Positions 24,907 to 34,825 of a stretch of DNA of 64,000 nt are shown in pieces. The stretch lies in NCBI RefSeq assembly GCF_026625705.1, contig NZ_CP113059.1, positions 4,216,001 through 4,280,000 of the forward strand. The letters run 5' to 3'. Position numbers and translations under genes: made by a program. The notes under the pieces were generated by a model that ran no database searches, was not told the DNA's origin, and saw only the letters and a program-made list of their open reading frames with translations. The DNA is from Pedobacter sp. SL55. GTDB lineage: Bacteria; Bacteroidota; Bacteroidia; Sphingobacteriales; Sphingobacteriaceae. Every line of letters begins with the position of its first letter. Within the stretch, counting starts at the first letter, position 1.

Positions 24907-26295
24907 TTAGCTTATCTGCAATATTTCTTTAATATCAGAGATGATTTTTTGCGCCAAATTCTCGGCTGTAGTTTCATTTTCTGCCTCGCTGTAGATACGA
25001 ATAATTGGCTCGGTGTTAGATCTGCGTAAGTGTACCCACGATTTATCGAACTCAATTTTAAGCCCATCTATAGTGCTATGGGGTTGCTTTTCATATTTTC
25101 CTTCTACCTCTTTTAACAAGGCATCGATATCCATTTCTGGTGTTAAGGTAATCTTGTTTTTAGAGATATGATACGATGGGTAACTTGCTCTTAATACAGA
25201 AATAGGTTTGCCAAATTTTGCCAAGTGCGACAGGAACAATGCAATACCAACCAAAGCGTCTCTGCCATAGTGCGATTCTGGATAGATCACACCGCCGTTT
25301 CCTTCGCCACCAATAATAGCGTTGGTTGCTTTCATTTGGTTAACTACGTTTACCTCTCCTACCGCAGCTGCATTGTATTGCTGACCCGCTTTTTCTGTTA
25401 CATCTCTTAATGCCCTTGTAGACGAAAGATTAGAAACCGTATTACCAGGTGTGTTTTTCAGTACATAGTCTGCTACAGCTACCAACGTATATTCTTCGCC
25501 AAACATAGAGCCATCTTCGTTTACTAATGCTAACCTATCCACATCTGGATCTACTACAATACCCAAATCGGCATTGTTTTGTTGTACTACTTTAGCAATT
25601 TCTGTCAAATTTTCTGGCAGTGGCTCCGGATTATGAGGAAATTGCCCATTCGGTTCGCAATACAATTCGTAAACGGTATCAACACCTAAAGCTTTCAACA
25701 AAGGTGGAAGAAAAATACCTCCTGTAGAGTTCACACAATCAATAGCTACCTTAAAATTGGCTTTCTTGATGGCATCCACATCTACCAAAGGCAAAGCTAA
25801 TATCGCATCAATATGTTTTTGTATATAAGTATCGTCTTTTCTTACTTGGCCAAGCTCGTCTACTTCAGCAAAGCTGAAATCCGAATTTTCTGCAATTTCT
25901 AAAACCTCTTTACCATCGGTATCACTAATAAATTCGCCTTTGGCATTTAACAGTTTTAGTGCATTCCATTGTTTTGGGTTGTGGCTTGCAGTTAAAATAA
26001 TTCCACCAGCTGCTTTTTCTAACGGAACCGCAATTTCTACGGTAGGCGTAGTTGATAAACCAAGGTCAATCACTTCAATACCCAGCCCTTGCAAAGTACC
26101 CACCACCAAATTATTTACCATTTCGCCCGAAATACGGGCATCGCGGCCAATTACTATTCTTTTATTTTCAGCTTTGCTGATTACCCACGAACCAAAAGCA
26201 GCTGTAAATTTTACTACGTCAATTGGGGTTAAACCATCGCCAGCCTTGCCGCCAATAGTGCCCCTTATACCAGAGATGGATTTAATTAAAGTCAA
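24907..26295 (-). CDS. glmM: Phosphoglucosamine mutase / phosphohexomutase
   Basis: An alpha-D-phosphohexomutase of 462 residues; GlmM turns glucosamine-6-phosphate into glucosamine-1-phosphate for UDP-GlcNAc, the substrate of MurA encoded later in this window. The phosphoserine loop is LTASHNPKQWN (S104), the metal loop DPDVDRLAL, and the phosphate-binding end RRSNTEPIIRIY. The sugar loop reads GGEGNGGVIYP rather than the E. coli GGExSGH, so a phosphomanno/glucomutase activity cannot be excluded. It starts with TTG, and a -7 box lies 17 nt upstream. Confidence 0.85.
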   Translation of the reverse strand: MTLIKSISGIRGTIGGKAGDGLTPIDVVKFTAAFGSWVISKAENKRIVIGRDARISGEMVNNLVVGTLQGLGIEVIDLGLSTTPTVEIAVPLEKAAGGIILTASHNPKQWNALKLLNAKGEFISDTDGKEVLEIAENSDFSFAEVDELGQVRKDDTYIQKHIDAILALPLVDVDAIKKANFKVAIDCVNSTGGIFLPPLLKALGVDTVYELYCEPNGQFPHNPEPLPENLTEIAKVVQQNNADLGIVVDPDVDRLALVNEDGSMFGEEYTLVAVADYVLKNTPGNTVSNLSSTRALRDVTEKAGQQYNAAAVGEVNVVNQMKATNAIIGGEGNGGVIYPESHYGRDALVGIALFLSHLAKFGKPISVLRASYPSYHISKNKITLTPEMDIDALLKEVEGKYEKQPHSTIDGLKIEFDKSWVHLRRSNTEPIIRIYSEAENETTAENLAQKIISDIKEILQIS

Positions 26296-26312
26296 GTCGT
26301 TTATTTTTTGCC

Positions 26313-26320
26313 CAAAATTA
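26313..26320 (-). promoter_or_regulatory. -7 promoter box for glmM
   Basis: TAATTTTG on the minus strand, 17 nt before the TTG start, fits TAnnTTTG. Confidence 0.45.
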
Positions 26321-26496
26321 AGAAAAATAAATGCTTAAAGTTGATGTTCATCATCATGTTTTTGACATTTAAACTTCAAGTAAATCTATGAGTTAGGTAG
26401 TAGATACATTATTAATTTAAAATTAATAACACTAAATTTAGCTGTACAAACACCCAAAGCAGCAAACTTTTATATGCAACATAATTGCATAAACAC

Positions 26497-26504
26497 TATA
26501 TTTG
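26497..26504 (+). promoter_or_regulatory. -7 promoter box for the methyltransferase operon
   Basis: TATATTTG, 21 nt before the ATG at 26526. It likely drives the methyltransferase, PAP2 and possibly ZIP genes. Confidence 0.5.
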
Positions 26505-26525
26505 TCGACCTAAAAAAGAGTAAAA

Positions 26526-27257
26526 ATGCAACGTAAATGGTTTCAATATTGGTTTAATTCGCCATACTATCATATACTTTATGGCAACCGAAATGATGAA
26601 GAAGCTGAATTATTGATTGATAATTTATTAGCTCATTTGAAACCAAAGGCCGATAGCAAAATTATTGATATAGCCTGTGGCAGAGGTAGGCACGCCATTT
26701 ATCTAAATAAAAAAGGTTACGATGTTACAGGCATCGACCTTTCTGAACAAAATATTAAATACGCACAGCAGTTTGAGCAAAAGAACTTACATTTCTATGT
26801 GCATGATATGCGTAAACTCTCTTACATCAATTATTTTGATGTTGCTTTAAATCTTTTTACCAGCTTTGGCTATTTCGAAACAGAAAAAGACCATGTAAAT
26901 GCCTTAAAAGCTTTTAGAAAAAGTTTGAAAGATGATGGTACTTTTGTGATCGATTATTTCAACACGCAAAAAATTATCAAAAACTTAACCCACCAAGAAA
27001 TTAAAACCATTGATGGTATAGAGTTTCATCTCTCTAAATTTGTGGCCGAAGGAAAAATTATCAAGCACATTAACTTTGAACACCGATTAAAAGATTATGC
27101 CTTTGAAGAGCGTGTGCAAGCTTTTTTATTGAGTGATTTTGAAACGATGCTCGAAAAAAGCGGCCTGCAAATCGTAGAAAAATTCGGCAATTACCATTTA
27201 GAAGCATTTGATGAACTGAAATCGGACCGATTAATTTTAGTTTGTAAAAAAGCATGA
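26526..27257 (+). CDS. Class I SAM-dependent methyltransferase
   Basis: A 243-residue soluble methyltransferase. The SAM-binding motif I is IIDIACGRGRHAIYLNKKGY (residues 45-64), with the acidic residue of motif II in VTGIDLS and the motif IV region near DVALNLFTSFGYF. It belongs to the broad methyltransferase-25/11 type, so the substrate cannot be named. Its stop codon overlaps the start of the PAP2 gene (ATGATG), indicating translational coupling. Confidence 0.85.
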   Translation: MQRKWFQYWFNSPYYHILYGNRNDEEAELLIDNLLAHLKPKADSKIIDIACGRGRHAIYLNKKGYDVTGIDLSEQNIKYAQQFEQKNLHFYVHDMRKLSYINYFDVALNLFTSFGYFETEKDHVNALKAFRKSLKDDGTFVIDYFNTQKIIKNLTHQEIKTIDGIEFHLSKFVAEGKIIKHINFEHRLKDYAFEERVQAFLLSDFETMLEKSGLQIVEKFGNYHLEAFDELKSDRLILVCKKA

Positions 27258-27844
27258 TGCAAGAGCTCTTACAGTTCGATACCGAACTATTTTTAAAGAT
27301 ACATCGCAGTTTAAGCAACGATTTTTTCGACTGGCTTATGCCTTTACTACGCAACCGCTTTTTTTGGTCGCCTTTGTACTTGTTCATCGTTATATTCTGT
27401 ATCAGGCAATACAAAAAAGCCGGGCTATTTATTATTGGCGGTGTACTTTTAACTTTTGCATTGGGAGATGGAATTTCAGCAAAAATTATCAAGCCAAATG
27501 TTGGCAGAATAAGACCCTGCAATGAAATACGTTTGGCAGATCAAATTATTCATCGCGTATCCTGCGGTGGCGGCAAAAGTTTCCCTTCTTCTCATGCCAC
27601 CAACCATTTTGCTATTGCGGTGTTCCTAATTGGCGTTTTTTATCGCAAATGGAAAGCCATTTTACCTATCGGGATTTTATGGGCTGCAGCCATTAGTTTT
27701 GCACAAGTTTACGTAGGTGTACACTACCCTATTGATGTTTTTTGCGGCATGATATTAGGTATTTTATTAGGCCTGCTAACTACTGCTATTTACAGGTACA
27801 CAGAGCAAAAATTCTTAAAAAGAACAATTGTAGCAACTAACTAG
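27254..27844 (+). CDS. PAP2-family membrane phosphatase
   Basis: A 196-residue integral membrane phosphatase with five or six helices. All three PAP2 motifs are present: KPNVGRIRPC (KxxxxxxRP), FPSSHATNHF (PSxH) and AQVYVGVHYPIDV (the SR/xxxxHxxxD motif, with Gln in place of the usual Arg region). Members dephosphorylate lipid pyrophosphates such as undecaprenyl pyrophosphate, or phosphatidate, on the periplasmic side. Two ATG codons (27254 and 27257) are possible starts; the first overlaps the methyltransferase stop. Confidence 0.9.
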   Translation: MMQELLQFDTELFLKIHRSLSNDFFDWLMPLLRNRFFWSPLYLFIVIFCIRQYKKAGLFIIGGVLLTFALGDGISAKIIKPNVGRIRPCNEIRLADQIIHRVSCGGGKSFPSSHATNHFAIAVFLIGVFYRKWKAILPIGILWAAAISFAQVYVGVHYPIDVFCGMILGILLGLLTTAIYRYTEQKFLKRTIVATN

Positions 27845-27892
27845 AAAACGCTGACTTTTTTAAGCCTGATTTTCTAACTATTATATCAACTA

Positions 27893-28621
27893 ATGGAACT
27901 TTGGAAATTTTTGATTTTATTTTTTGCGGCTTTTTTAGGTGGCTTAACTATCTTTTTGGTTAAAAATGATAAATCGAAGTTACTAAAACTCATACTATCT
28001 TTTAGTGGCGCCTATCTTTTTGCCATTACGGTTTTACATTTAATTCCTGATGCCTATCATGGGTCAGACAGCCATGAAATTGGTATTTATATCCTCATTG
28101 GTTTTTTATTGCAAATTTTCTTAGAACAGTTTTCTGAGGGCATAGAGCACGGGCACATCCATAAACATTCGCATAGTCACTCATTTCCGTACGGCATTAT
28201 GATTAGCTTATGCCTACATGCCTTTTTAGAAGGAATGCCTTTAGCAAAAGACCAACATAACGAGCTTATTTTCGGCATTGCACTGCACCATATTCCAGCT
28301 GCTTTTGCTTTAGCTAGTATTTTGGTGCAAAGTCACATTAAAAAAGCGGGCATCATAAGTTATCTAATCTTATTTGCCATAATGGCACCATTGGGCTATT
28401 GGGTAAGTTTAGGTTTAAGCAATGGTACAATTGGAGGCGTAGAAGCCTACTTCAACAAAATTATGGGCATTGTAATTGGTATATTTTTACATATTTCTAC
28501 TACCATACTTTTCGAATCGAGCGCCGACCATAAAATTAACAAACGTAAAATGATAGCCGTATTGCTGGGTATAGGCGTTGCTTTGATAGGTTTTTATGCA
28601 GGAGCAGGCCACAATCATTAA
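27893..28621 (+). CDS. ZIP-family metal transporter
   Basis: ZIP proteins bring Zn2+, Fe2+ or other divalent metals into the cytosol. The 242-residue protein has about eight membrane helices, a His-rich loop EHGHIHKHSHSHS (near residues 85-97), and the metal-path motifs HAFLEGMPL (helix 4) and HHIPAAFALA (helix 5). A further HISTTILFE sits in a late helix. It follows the PAP2 gene by 48 bp and could share its transcript. The metal cannot be told from sequence. Confidence 0.9.
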   Translation: MELWKFLILFFAAFLGGLTIFLVKNDKSKLLKLILSFSGAYLFAITVLHLIPDAYHGSDSHEIGIYILIGFLLQIFLEQFSEGIEHGHIHKHSHSHSFPYGIMISLCLHAFLEGMPLAKDQHNELIFGIALHHIPAAFALASILVQSHIKKAGIISYLILFAIMAPLGYWVSLGLSNGTIGGVEAYFNKIMGIVIGIFLHISTTILFESSADHKINKRKMIAVLLGIGVALIGFYAGAGHNH

Positions 28622-28662
28622 AAGCCCATTCAACCTTCCCAAAGGGAAGACCTAGCGAATAG

Positions 28663-30620
28663 TTAATGTTGTTTCATTTTGCCATTTTTAAACCGTTCTG
28701 ATGCCGTTTGATAATATGCTATTGTTAAATTTTTCAAACTATCATTTTGATAATTATCCAAGGTATACATCCCTTTTTGGTCAGCATTCCATTTAAAAAA
28801 CTTGATATTCTTTCTATCGTCTATTTGGGTAAATACTTTATTTTTAAGCAATCCCAAGGTACGATAATTACCAATTAGCGCTCGTTCATCACTCGCTTGC
28901 ATCTTGTTTACATCTTTACCATAAAGCTCCGTATCATAGCTCCAACCAAGGTAACCAAAAAGCGTAGGCATTAAATCTATTTGCGAGCAAAGCTGGTTAA
29001 GCTGTTCTTTTTTTCCACCTAAATTAAATATCAAGGCTGGTATCCGATGTTTTTCGATGTTAATTTCCCACTTGCCGGCACTGCTGGCACAATGGTCTGC
29101 CACCACCACAAAAACGGTGTTATTAAACCACGGTTTATTTTTTGCCTGCTTTAAAAATCCTCCCAAGGCATAATCCGTGTATTTTACCGCAGCTTCTCTA
29201 CTTCCTTGTGGAAAATCAACCCTTCCCTCTGGAAAGGTAAAGGGCTTGTGATTTGAGGTAGTCATCACAAATTGAAAGAAAGGCTTTTTTTTGCGATACA
29301 AATCATCGGCATATTTTAACGACTGCTTATAAAGGTCTTCATCGCAAATACCCCAAGCATTCTCAAAAGCCACTTCTTCATCTTTTATGGTATACCTATG
29401 TGTTTTACATTATCAGACAATGGATTTCCCCTATCCCTATCTACAATATCAAAACCTTGACCACCAAAAAAAGAGTTCATGTTATCAAAATAGCCATCGC
29501 CACCATAAATAAACTTCAAATCGTAGTTCTTTTTCTTTAGTATTGTTGCTACAGAGAATATGTTTTCGTTATTAGGTCTACGCACTATACTGTTACCTGG
29601 TGTAGGCGGCACACATAAAGTTAATGCTTCCATACCTCGTACAGTACGTGTACCTGTTGCATAAATATTGTTAAAAAAGATACTTTCATTTGCTAACGAA
29701 TCATACGTAGGTGTAATATTTTGCTGGTTCCCAAACTTCGCCAAAAAATCGGCACTAAAGCTTTCTATTACCACCATTACAATGTTTGGATGGTTAGCGG
29801 CAGTACCAACAACGTGTCTTTTAATGTTATCTACCTCATTAACAGTATAATTTTCATTAGCCTGAAGCAATTCTTTTTTAATTACTTGATAGGCTTGCTT
29901 TTCTGGCAAAGTAGCATAAAAAGTGTTATAGTCTAATTCGTTAGATCTAAATGCAGCGAAAAAAGAATATACCCCATTTTTACTCAGCTCATTCTCATAA
30001 ATGTTATTACTCCATTCTGCATCTTTACTTTTCACAAAAAAGACATATATAAACGATATAGCAAATAGTGGTAAAACACCAATTGTTCTTGCTAAGAAAT
30101 GCTGTTTACTTACAAAAACATTACTTAAAACACCCAATTTCTTATAAAAAAACAACACAGATATTACCGCAACCACTAACACTATAACAATTAAAGGAAT
30201 GGGATAGCTCTCGTTGATGTTTTCTACCACTTCATAAGTATAGATTAAATAATCTACAGCTATAAAATTAAATCTAGTGCTAAATTCTTCCCAAAAGGTA
30301 AACTCGGCCATAAAGGCAAAAAGGGTAACAAATAAGGTTAGGCTAAAAATAGTTATGGTTACAATTCGGTCTAACAAAGTACCAATTAACTTGGTGGGCA
30401 AAAGCCATACATAAACAGCATAAATAGCTCCAAAAAATAAAGCAGTACCAAAATCATAAAACAAACCAGTAGCAAAAGTTTTAGCAGTTGCAATTATCGA
30501 AAACGGAATGTTTGGCTTTGCCCAAACAAAAAGAATTAAACGTACTAACGAAGAAAGTGCTAAATAAGTTAATAAAAAAGCGTATAGCAACGCTAGCCTA
30601 CCTTTGAGATAAGTTTTCAT
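28663..30620 (-). pseudogene. LTA-synthase-like membrane sulfatase, split by a one-base frameshift
   Basis: This is an alkaline-phosphatase-superfamily membrane protein of the LtaS/phosphoglycerol-transferase kind. The first part (30620 to 29385) has five membrane helices and the catalytic Thr region in ATGTRTVRGMEAL. It then runs out of frame at NVKHIGIP. The missing continuation IKDEEVAFENAWGICDEDLY begins in the other frame and runs to 28663, with VVVADHCASSAGKW supplying the metal-binding Asp and His. Adding one base near 29380-29390 restores 652 residues. Bacteroidota lack lipoteichoic acid, so the substrate is probably a lipid or glycan head group. Confidence 0.85.
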
Positions 30621-30780
30621 TTAGATTAGTTTGATTAGACAGCAACGTTACAATAATTTACGCATATAGACAACCATTTCAGTAAATCAATAAGATACTG
30701 TACACCAACAAAATACATTAAAAACCATATAGTAACATCTATAGCTTTACGTAAATACATTTCCAACATTCTTGTCAAAA

Positions 30781-30822
30781 TCTAAATTCTAAAATCTAAA
30801 ACCGTAAATCATTGTATCTTTG
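30781..30822 (+). promoter_or_regulatory. ccmB promoter behind a TCTAAAW heptad array
   Basis: TCTAA recurs at 30781, 30788 and 30795 and CGTAA follows at 30802, all in 7-bp phase. TATCTTTG (30815-30822) ends 5 nt before the ccmB ATG, so the message may be leaderless. Confidence 0.55.
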
Positions 30823-30827
30823 CGCAA

Positions 30828-31490
30828 ATGCAACTGGCCCAACAAGTAAAACATTTAATTAAAAAAGAAATCATTTTAGAATGGCGTTCTAAATATGCCC
30901 TCAATGGCGTTTTACTTTACGTAGTTTCTACCGTATTTGTATGCTACATGTCGTTCCAAATTATTGATAAGATCACTTGGAATGCACTTTTTTGGATCAT
31001 TATGCTTTTTGCATCAATTAATGCCATTGCCAAAAGTTTTTTGCAAGAAAGCAAAGGCAGACAGTTATATATATACACCTTGGTAAGTCCGGCGGCGCTA
31101 ATTATTGCCAAAACCATATACAATAGCCTGTTGATGATTGTACTAACCGTAATTGCATTGGCATTTTACAGCTTGGTTTTTGAACCAAATGAAGACATCG
31201 ACATACTAATGTATTTGCTAGCGGCTGTACTGGGCAGTTTAAGTTTCTCTACTATTTTTACCATGGTATCTGCCATTGCCTCTAAAACCGGAAATGGAGG
31301 TATGCTGATGGCCATTTTAAGCTTTCCTATTATCATTCCAGTGCTTATCGTACTCATCAAGTTTGCTAAAAATGCCATGGATGGTTTGGATAGATCGGTA
31401 AGCTTAGATGAAATTGGCCTACTGGCTGTGATAAATGTAATAGTAATGACAGTAGCTTTATTGTTATTTCCTTACCTTTGGCGAGATTAA
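30828..31490 (+). CDS. ccmB: Heme exporter subunit CcmB
   Basis: CcmB is the membrane subunit of the CcmAB transporter that works with CcmC to place heme on CcmE for cytochrome c maturation. The 220-residue protein has six membrane helices and the family start VKHLIKKEIILEWRSKYALNG split over residues 7-27, followed by FQESKG-like FLQESKGRQLYIYTLVSP. The ATPase gene ccmA is not adjacent. It begins a ccmB-ccmC-ccmD run. Confidence 0.93.
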   Translation: MQLAQQVKHLIKKEIILEWRSKYALNGVLLYVVSTVFVCYMSFQIIDKITWNALFWIIMLFASINAIAKSFLQESKGRQLYIYTLVSPAALIIAKTIYNSLLMIVLTVIALAFYSLVFEPNEDIDILMYLLAAVLGSLSFSTIFTMVSAIASKTGNGGMLMAILSFPIIIPVLIVLIKFAKNAMDGLDRSVSLDEIGLLAVINVIVMTVALLLFPYLWRD

Positions 31491-31608
31491 AAAATAATGA
31501 TTGAATTTTGAATGAGTAAATGATGAAATATTTGCTAACCATCTAACTCAAAAACTATACAGGCTATTTAATCATTCAAAACTTAATCATTCAAAATTCA
31601 AAAAACTT

Positions 31609-32265
31609 ATGCATAAAACCTGGTGGAAAATATTGGCCGCTGTTTTAGTAGTGTACACGGCAATTGCCGGATTATTGTTAGATGTGCCTAGAATGGCCAT
31701 TTTAAACGAAACCATTAGGAACCTGTATTTCCACGTACCTATGTGGTTTGCCATGGTGGTTCTTTTCAGTATTTCTGTATGGTACAGCGTTAGGTCTTTA
31801 AGCACGCAAAGCGAAGCCGATGATATTAGAGCTGTAGAAAGTGCAAATGCAGGAGTAATTTTTGGCATACTTGGCATTGTAACTGGGGCAGTTTGGGCCA
31901 AATTTACTTGGGGGCAGTTTTGGAGTTTCGATCCTAAACAAAACTTTGCAGCAATTTCCCTATTACTTTACTTTGCCTACTTTGTTTTACGCAATGCGAT
32001 AGACGAAGAACAGAAAAGAGCCAAAATTGCAGCCATCTATAATATTTTCGCTTTCCCGATGATGGTGGTATTACTTTTTGTACTGCCTCGTTTGCAAGAC
32101 TCGCTCCACCCTGGCAATGGTGGCAACCCCGGCTTTAACAGCTACGACTTGGATAGCAGAATGCGAATGGTATTTTACCCGGCTTGCTTAGGTTGGATTT
32201 TAATAGGCTATTGGGTTTACACACTTCGTTTCAGAACAAAAATTTTAGAGAATAAAGAGCTTTAA
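31609..32265 (+). CDS. ccmC: Heme exporter protein CcmC
   Basis: CcmC is a heme-handling membrane protein that loads heme onto CcmE. It has 218 residues, six membrane helices and the Trp-rich periplasmic segment TWGQFWSFDPKQN (near residues 103-115), the CcmC version of the WWD motif. The two expected flanking His are in NLYFHVPMWF and DSLHPGNGG. It lies 118 bp after ccmB; that spacer holds short repeats of TCATTCAAAA and its complement. Confidence 0.93.
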   Translation: MHKTWWKILAAVLVVYTAIAGLLLDVPRMAILNETIRNLYFHVPMWFAMVVLFSISVWYSVRSLSTQSEADDIRAVESANAGVIFGILGIVTGAVWAKFTWGQFWSFDPKQNFAAISLLLYFAYFVLRNAIDEEQKRAKIAAIYNIFAFPMMVVLLFVLPRLQDSLHPGNGGNPGFNSYDLDSRMRMVFYPACLGWILIGYWVYTLRFRTKILENKEL

Positions 32266-32349
32266 TTCTATACAATAGTTTCATTTTAAAAGCACTTTAG
32301 CTGGTATAATTTACAATAACATCATCATATAAAAACAATAAACAGACAG

Positions 32350-32568
32350 ATGAAAAAAATATTAACCTTAATAATCATACTTTTCTCTTCACTTAATTTG
32401 CTAGCTCAAAACAACGATATTGAGATGGCAGACCAACTACGTACCGATGGAAAAATTTACATTGTAGTGATTTGCATCGTTATTATTTTGGCAGGCTTGC
32501 TATTTTATCTTTTTGCATTAGATAAACGTTTAAAATTGTTAGAAAAAAAATCTGCTAACAAAAACTAA
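32350..32568 (+). CDS. CcmD-family small membrane protein
   Basis: A 72-residue protein with a signal-like first helix (residues 3-20, ending LLAQ), a short loop, a second helix (about 36-56) and a basic Lys-rich tail. Position after ccmC and the YIVVICIVIILAGLLFYLFALDKRLKLLE pattern (in pieces) match the Bacteroidota CcmD family, which links CcmC to CcmE. CcmD is too short and variable for a sure call by sequence alone. Confidence 0.75.
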   Translation: MKKILTLIIILFSSLNLLAQNNDIEMADQLRTDGKIYIVVICIVIILAGLLFYLFALDKRLKLLEKKSANKN

Positions 32569-32705
32569 TTTTAAACGCAATAGGAACGGCTTTCGAGCCA
32601 AAAACGCATAGTGTTTAGCGTACACTAAGAAAATTATTTTTGGCAGAGTGGTTTATTTTACTGCAATTTTGCAGCCGTAAAAGCATAAAACCAAAAATTA
32701 TAAAA

Positions 32706-34127
32706 ATGGCTAGTACAGCAAATGAAACAAGTTTTTTCACCGATGTGTGTAAAAACTTTGACGCTGCCGCTAAATTCACCTCACACCCTGAGGGTTTGTT
32801 GGCACAAATTAAAGCATGTAACAGTGTATACCGTTTTCAGTTCCCTATACGCAGGGGAAACGGCTTTGAAGTAATAGACGCTTGGCGTGTAGAGCACTCG
32901 CACCACATGAGCCCTACCAAAGGCGGCATTCGTTACAGCGATATGGTAAACGAAGACGAAGTGATGGCACTTGCAGCGCTAATGACTTATAAGTGCGCTA
33001 TCGTAAATGTACCATTTGGTGGTGCTAAAGGTGGGATCTGTATCAACCCTAAAAATTACACGGTTGCCGAGTTAGAAACCATTACCCGTCGTTATACTAC
33101 AGAGTTAATTAAAAAGAATTTTATTGGTCCCGGCATTGATGTTCCTGCTCCAGATTATGGATCTGGCGAACGTGAAATGAGCTGGATTGCCGATACCTAT
33201 ATGACCATGAACCCAGGCTCTTTAGATGCGTTGGGCTGTGTAACAGGTAAACCAATTGCCTTACACGGTATCCGTGGTCGTAAAGAAGCTACCGGTCGTG
33301 GTGTTGCTTATGCCGTACGTGAGTGTGTAAGCCACGCTGATGATATGAAAAAACTTGGCTTAACTGCTGGCTTAGATGGTAAAAGAGTTATTGTACAGGG
33401 TCTTGGTAACGTAGGCTATCACTCGGCTAAATTTATAACCGAGTTTGGTGGTACCATTGTAGGTATTTGCGAATTTGAAGGCGCAATTTATAACGCTAAT
33501 GGCTTAAACGTTGATGAGGTTTTTGCACATCGTAAAAATACAGGTTCTTTATTAGGTTTCCCTGGCGCAACAAATTTTAAGAACTCTAAAGAAGGTCTAG
33601 AACAAGATTGCGATATCTTGGTGCCTGCCGCTTTAGAAAACCAAATTACTGCCGAAAACATCCGCAACATTAAAGCAAAAATTATTGCCGAAGGTGCTAA
33701 CGGACCTTGTACGCCAGAAGCAGAAGAAATTTTCACAGAAATGGGCGGCATGATCATTCCAGATATGTATTGCAATGCAGGCGGTGTTACTGTTTCTTAC
33801 TTCGAGTGGTTAAAAAATCTTTCTCACGTAGCTTTTGGCCGTATGGAAAATCGTTATGCAGAAAATTCAAATGCCAACCTGATCAACACTTTAGAAAGCT
33901 TAACAGGAAAAACTATCCCAGCAGAAAATCGATTGATGATTGTTAAAGGCGCATCAGAGTTAGAATTGGTAAACTCTGGTTTGGAAGACACCATGATCCA
34001 CTCTTACCGTGAGATTAGAGAGACATGGTTGAACAAACCTGAAGTTAAAACTTTAAGAACCGCAGCATTCGTAAATTCGATTGATAAAATTGCCGTTTCT
34101 TACATGAACTTAGGCGTTTGGCCATAG
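32706..34127 (+). CDS. gdhA: Glu/Leu/Phe/Val-family dehydrogenase (glutamate dehydrogenase)
   Basis: The enzyme links 2-oxoglutarate plus ammonia with glutamate using NAD(P)H. I choose the ATG at 32706 ([10 protein letters not shown], 473 residues); the frame is open upstream but adds an unlikely 22-residue extension. The substrate pocket motif is [14 protein letters not shown] with the catalytic Lys near residue 100, followed by [12 protein letters not shown] and the Rossmann loop [14 protein letters not shown]. It sits between ccmD and ccmE but is probably a separate transcription unit, since a strong terminator follows it. Confidence 0.93.
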   Translation: MASTANETSFFTDVCKNFDAAAKFTSHPEGLLAQIKACNSVYRFQFPIRRGNGFEVIDAWRVEHSHHMSPTKGGIRYSDMVNEDEVMALAALMTYKCAIVNVPFGGAKGGICINPKNYTVAELETITRRYTTELIKKNFIGPGIDVPAPDYGSGEREMSWIADTYMTMNPGSLDALGCVTGKPIALHGIRGRKEATGRGVAYAVRECVSHADDMKKLGLTAGLDGKRVIVQGLGNVGYHSAKFITEFGGTIVGICEFEGAIYNANGLNVDEVFAHRKNTGSLLGFPGATNFKNSKEGLEQDCDILVPAALENQITAENIRNIKAKIIAEGANGPCTPEAEEIFTEMGGMIIPDMYCNAGGVTVSYFEWLKNLSHVAFGRMENRYAENSNANLINTLESLTGKTIPAENRLMIVKGASELELVNSGLEDTMIHSYREIRETWLNKPEVKTLRTAAFVNSIDKIAVSYMNLGVWP

Positions 34128-34145
34128 ACTGTTTCTAAATAAGAC

Positions 34146-34181
34146 AAAGCCCCGTAATTTATATGTTACGGGGCTTTTTTG
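34146..34181 (+). terminator. Intrinsic terminator after gdhA
   Basis: GCCCCGTAA pairs with TTACGGGGC (34149-34157 and 34166-34174), followed by TTTTTTG. It is a classical rho-independent terminator. Confidence 0.9.
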
Positions 34182-34293
34182 TTTATCAACTAATTGTCAC
34201 GTTATGTATTTGGAAGCCTTCGAAATCGCTGAGCTTCTTATGTTTTTCTATCTTTGTGTGCTATATTTTAAATCACACCAAAATCTGTACGCA

Positions 34294-34351
34294 TGAGGTC
34301 ATCATGATTTACCTATTCAAAAAATCGGTAAACAAATCATGATAGCCCTCA
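34294..34351. repeat. Imperfect inverted repeat upstream of ccmE
   Basis: TGAGG-n-ATCATGATTT (34294-34310) faces AAATCATGAT-n-CCTCA (about 34334-34351). It may be an operator or hairpin ahead of ccmE; no function is evident. Confidence 0.4.
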
Positions 34352-34378
34352 TTACAATTGAAAATAAATTAAACACTA

Positions 34379-34825
34379 ATGAGAAAAAGTGCCATTATCG
34401 GATTAATCACAATTGCATTATGCATTGGTTTTTTAGTTAGCTTAAACGCTGATACCGATTCTTATTCTAACTTCAACGAAGCTGCTGAATCGCAAAAAGA
34501 AGAACACGTGATGGGCCATTGGGAAAAAAGTAAAGGCATGTATTACGATGCTGCAAAAGACCCGAACCATTTTGCTTTCTTTATGAAAGATGAAAAAGGC
34601 GTAGTAAACAAGGTGGTACTTAATGGTTCTAAACCACAAGATTTTGAACGTTCGGAAAAATTGGTTTTAATTGGCAAAATGGAAAACAACACCTTCTATG
34701 CCTCTAAAATATTAATGAAGTGTCCATCTAAATATAACGACAACATGGTTGAAGTTAATCAAGACGGAACTGTTAAAGAGAGCGATAATCAGCCTAGTAA
34801 ATACGCAAAAGAATCTAAATCTTAA
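34379..34825 (+). CDS. ccmE: Cytochrome c maturation heme chaperone CcmE, cysteine type
   Basis: CcmE carries heme covalently in the periplasm from CcmC to CcmF. The 148-residue protein has an N-terminal membrane anchor (residues 5-22) and an OB-fold-like domain (FFMKDEKGVVNKVVLNG, LVLIGKMENNTFYASKIL). Where E. coli has the heme-linking His in HDENY, this one reads KCPSKY: Cys115 and Tyr119 form the CxxxY motif of cysteine-type CcmE known from Desulfovibrio and archaea. The stop overlaps the ccmF start by one base (TAATG). Confidence 0.92.
   Translation: MRKSAIIGLITIALCIGFLVSLNADTDSYSNFNEAAESQKEEHVMGHWEKSKGMYYDAAKDPNHFAFFMKDEKGVVNKVVLNGSKPQDFERSEKLVLIGKMENNTFYASKILMKCPSKYNDNMVEVNQDGTVKESDNQPSKYAKESKS

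Noticed and set aside
32640..32705. 22-residue N-terminal extension of glutamate dehydrogenase
   Set aside because: It begins with a weak start codon and adds an atypical sequence; [10 protein letters not shown] at 32706 fits the family.
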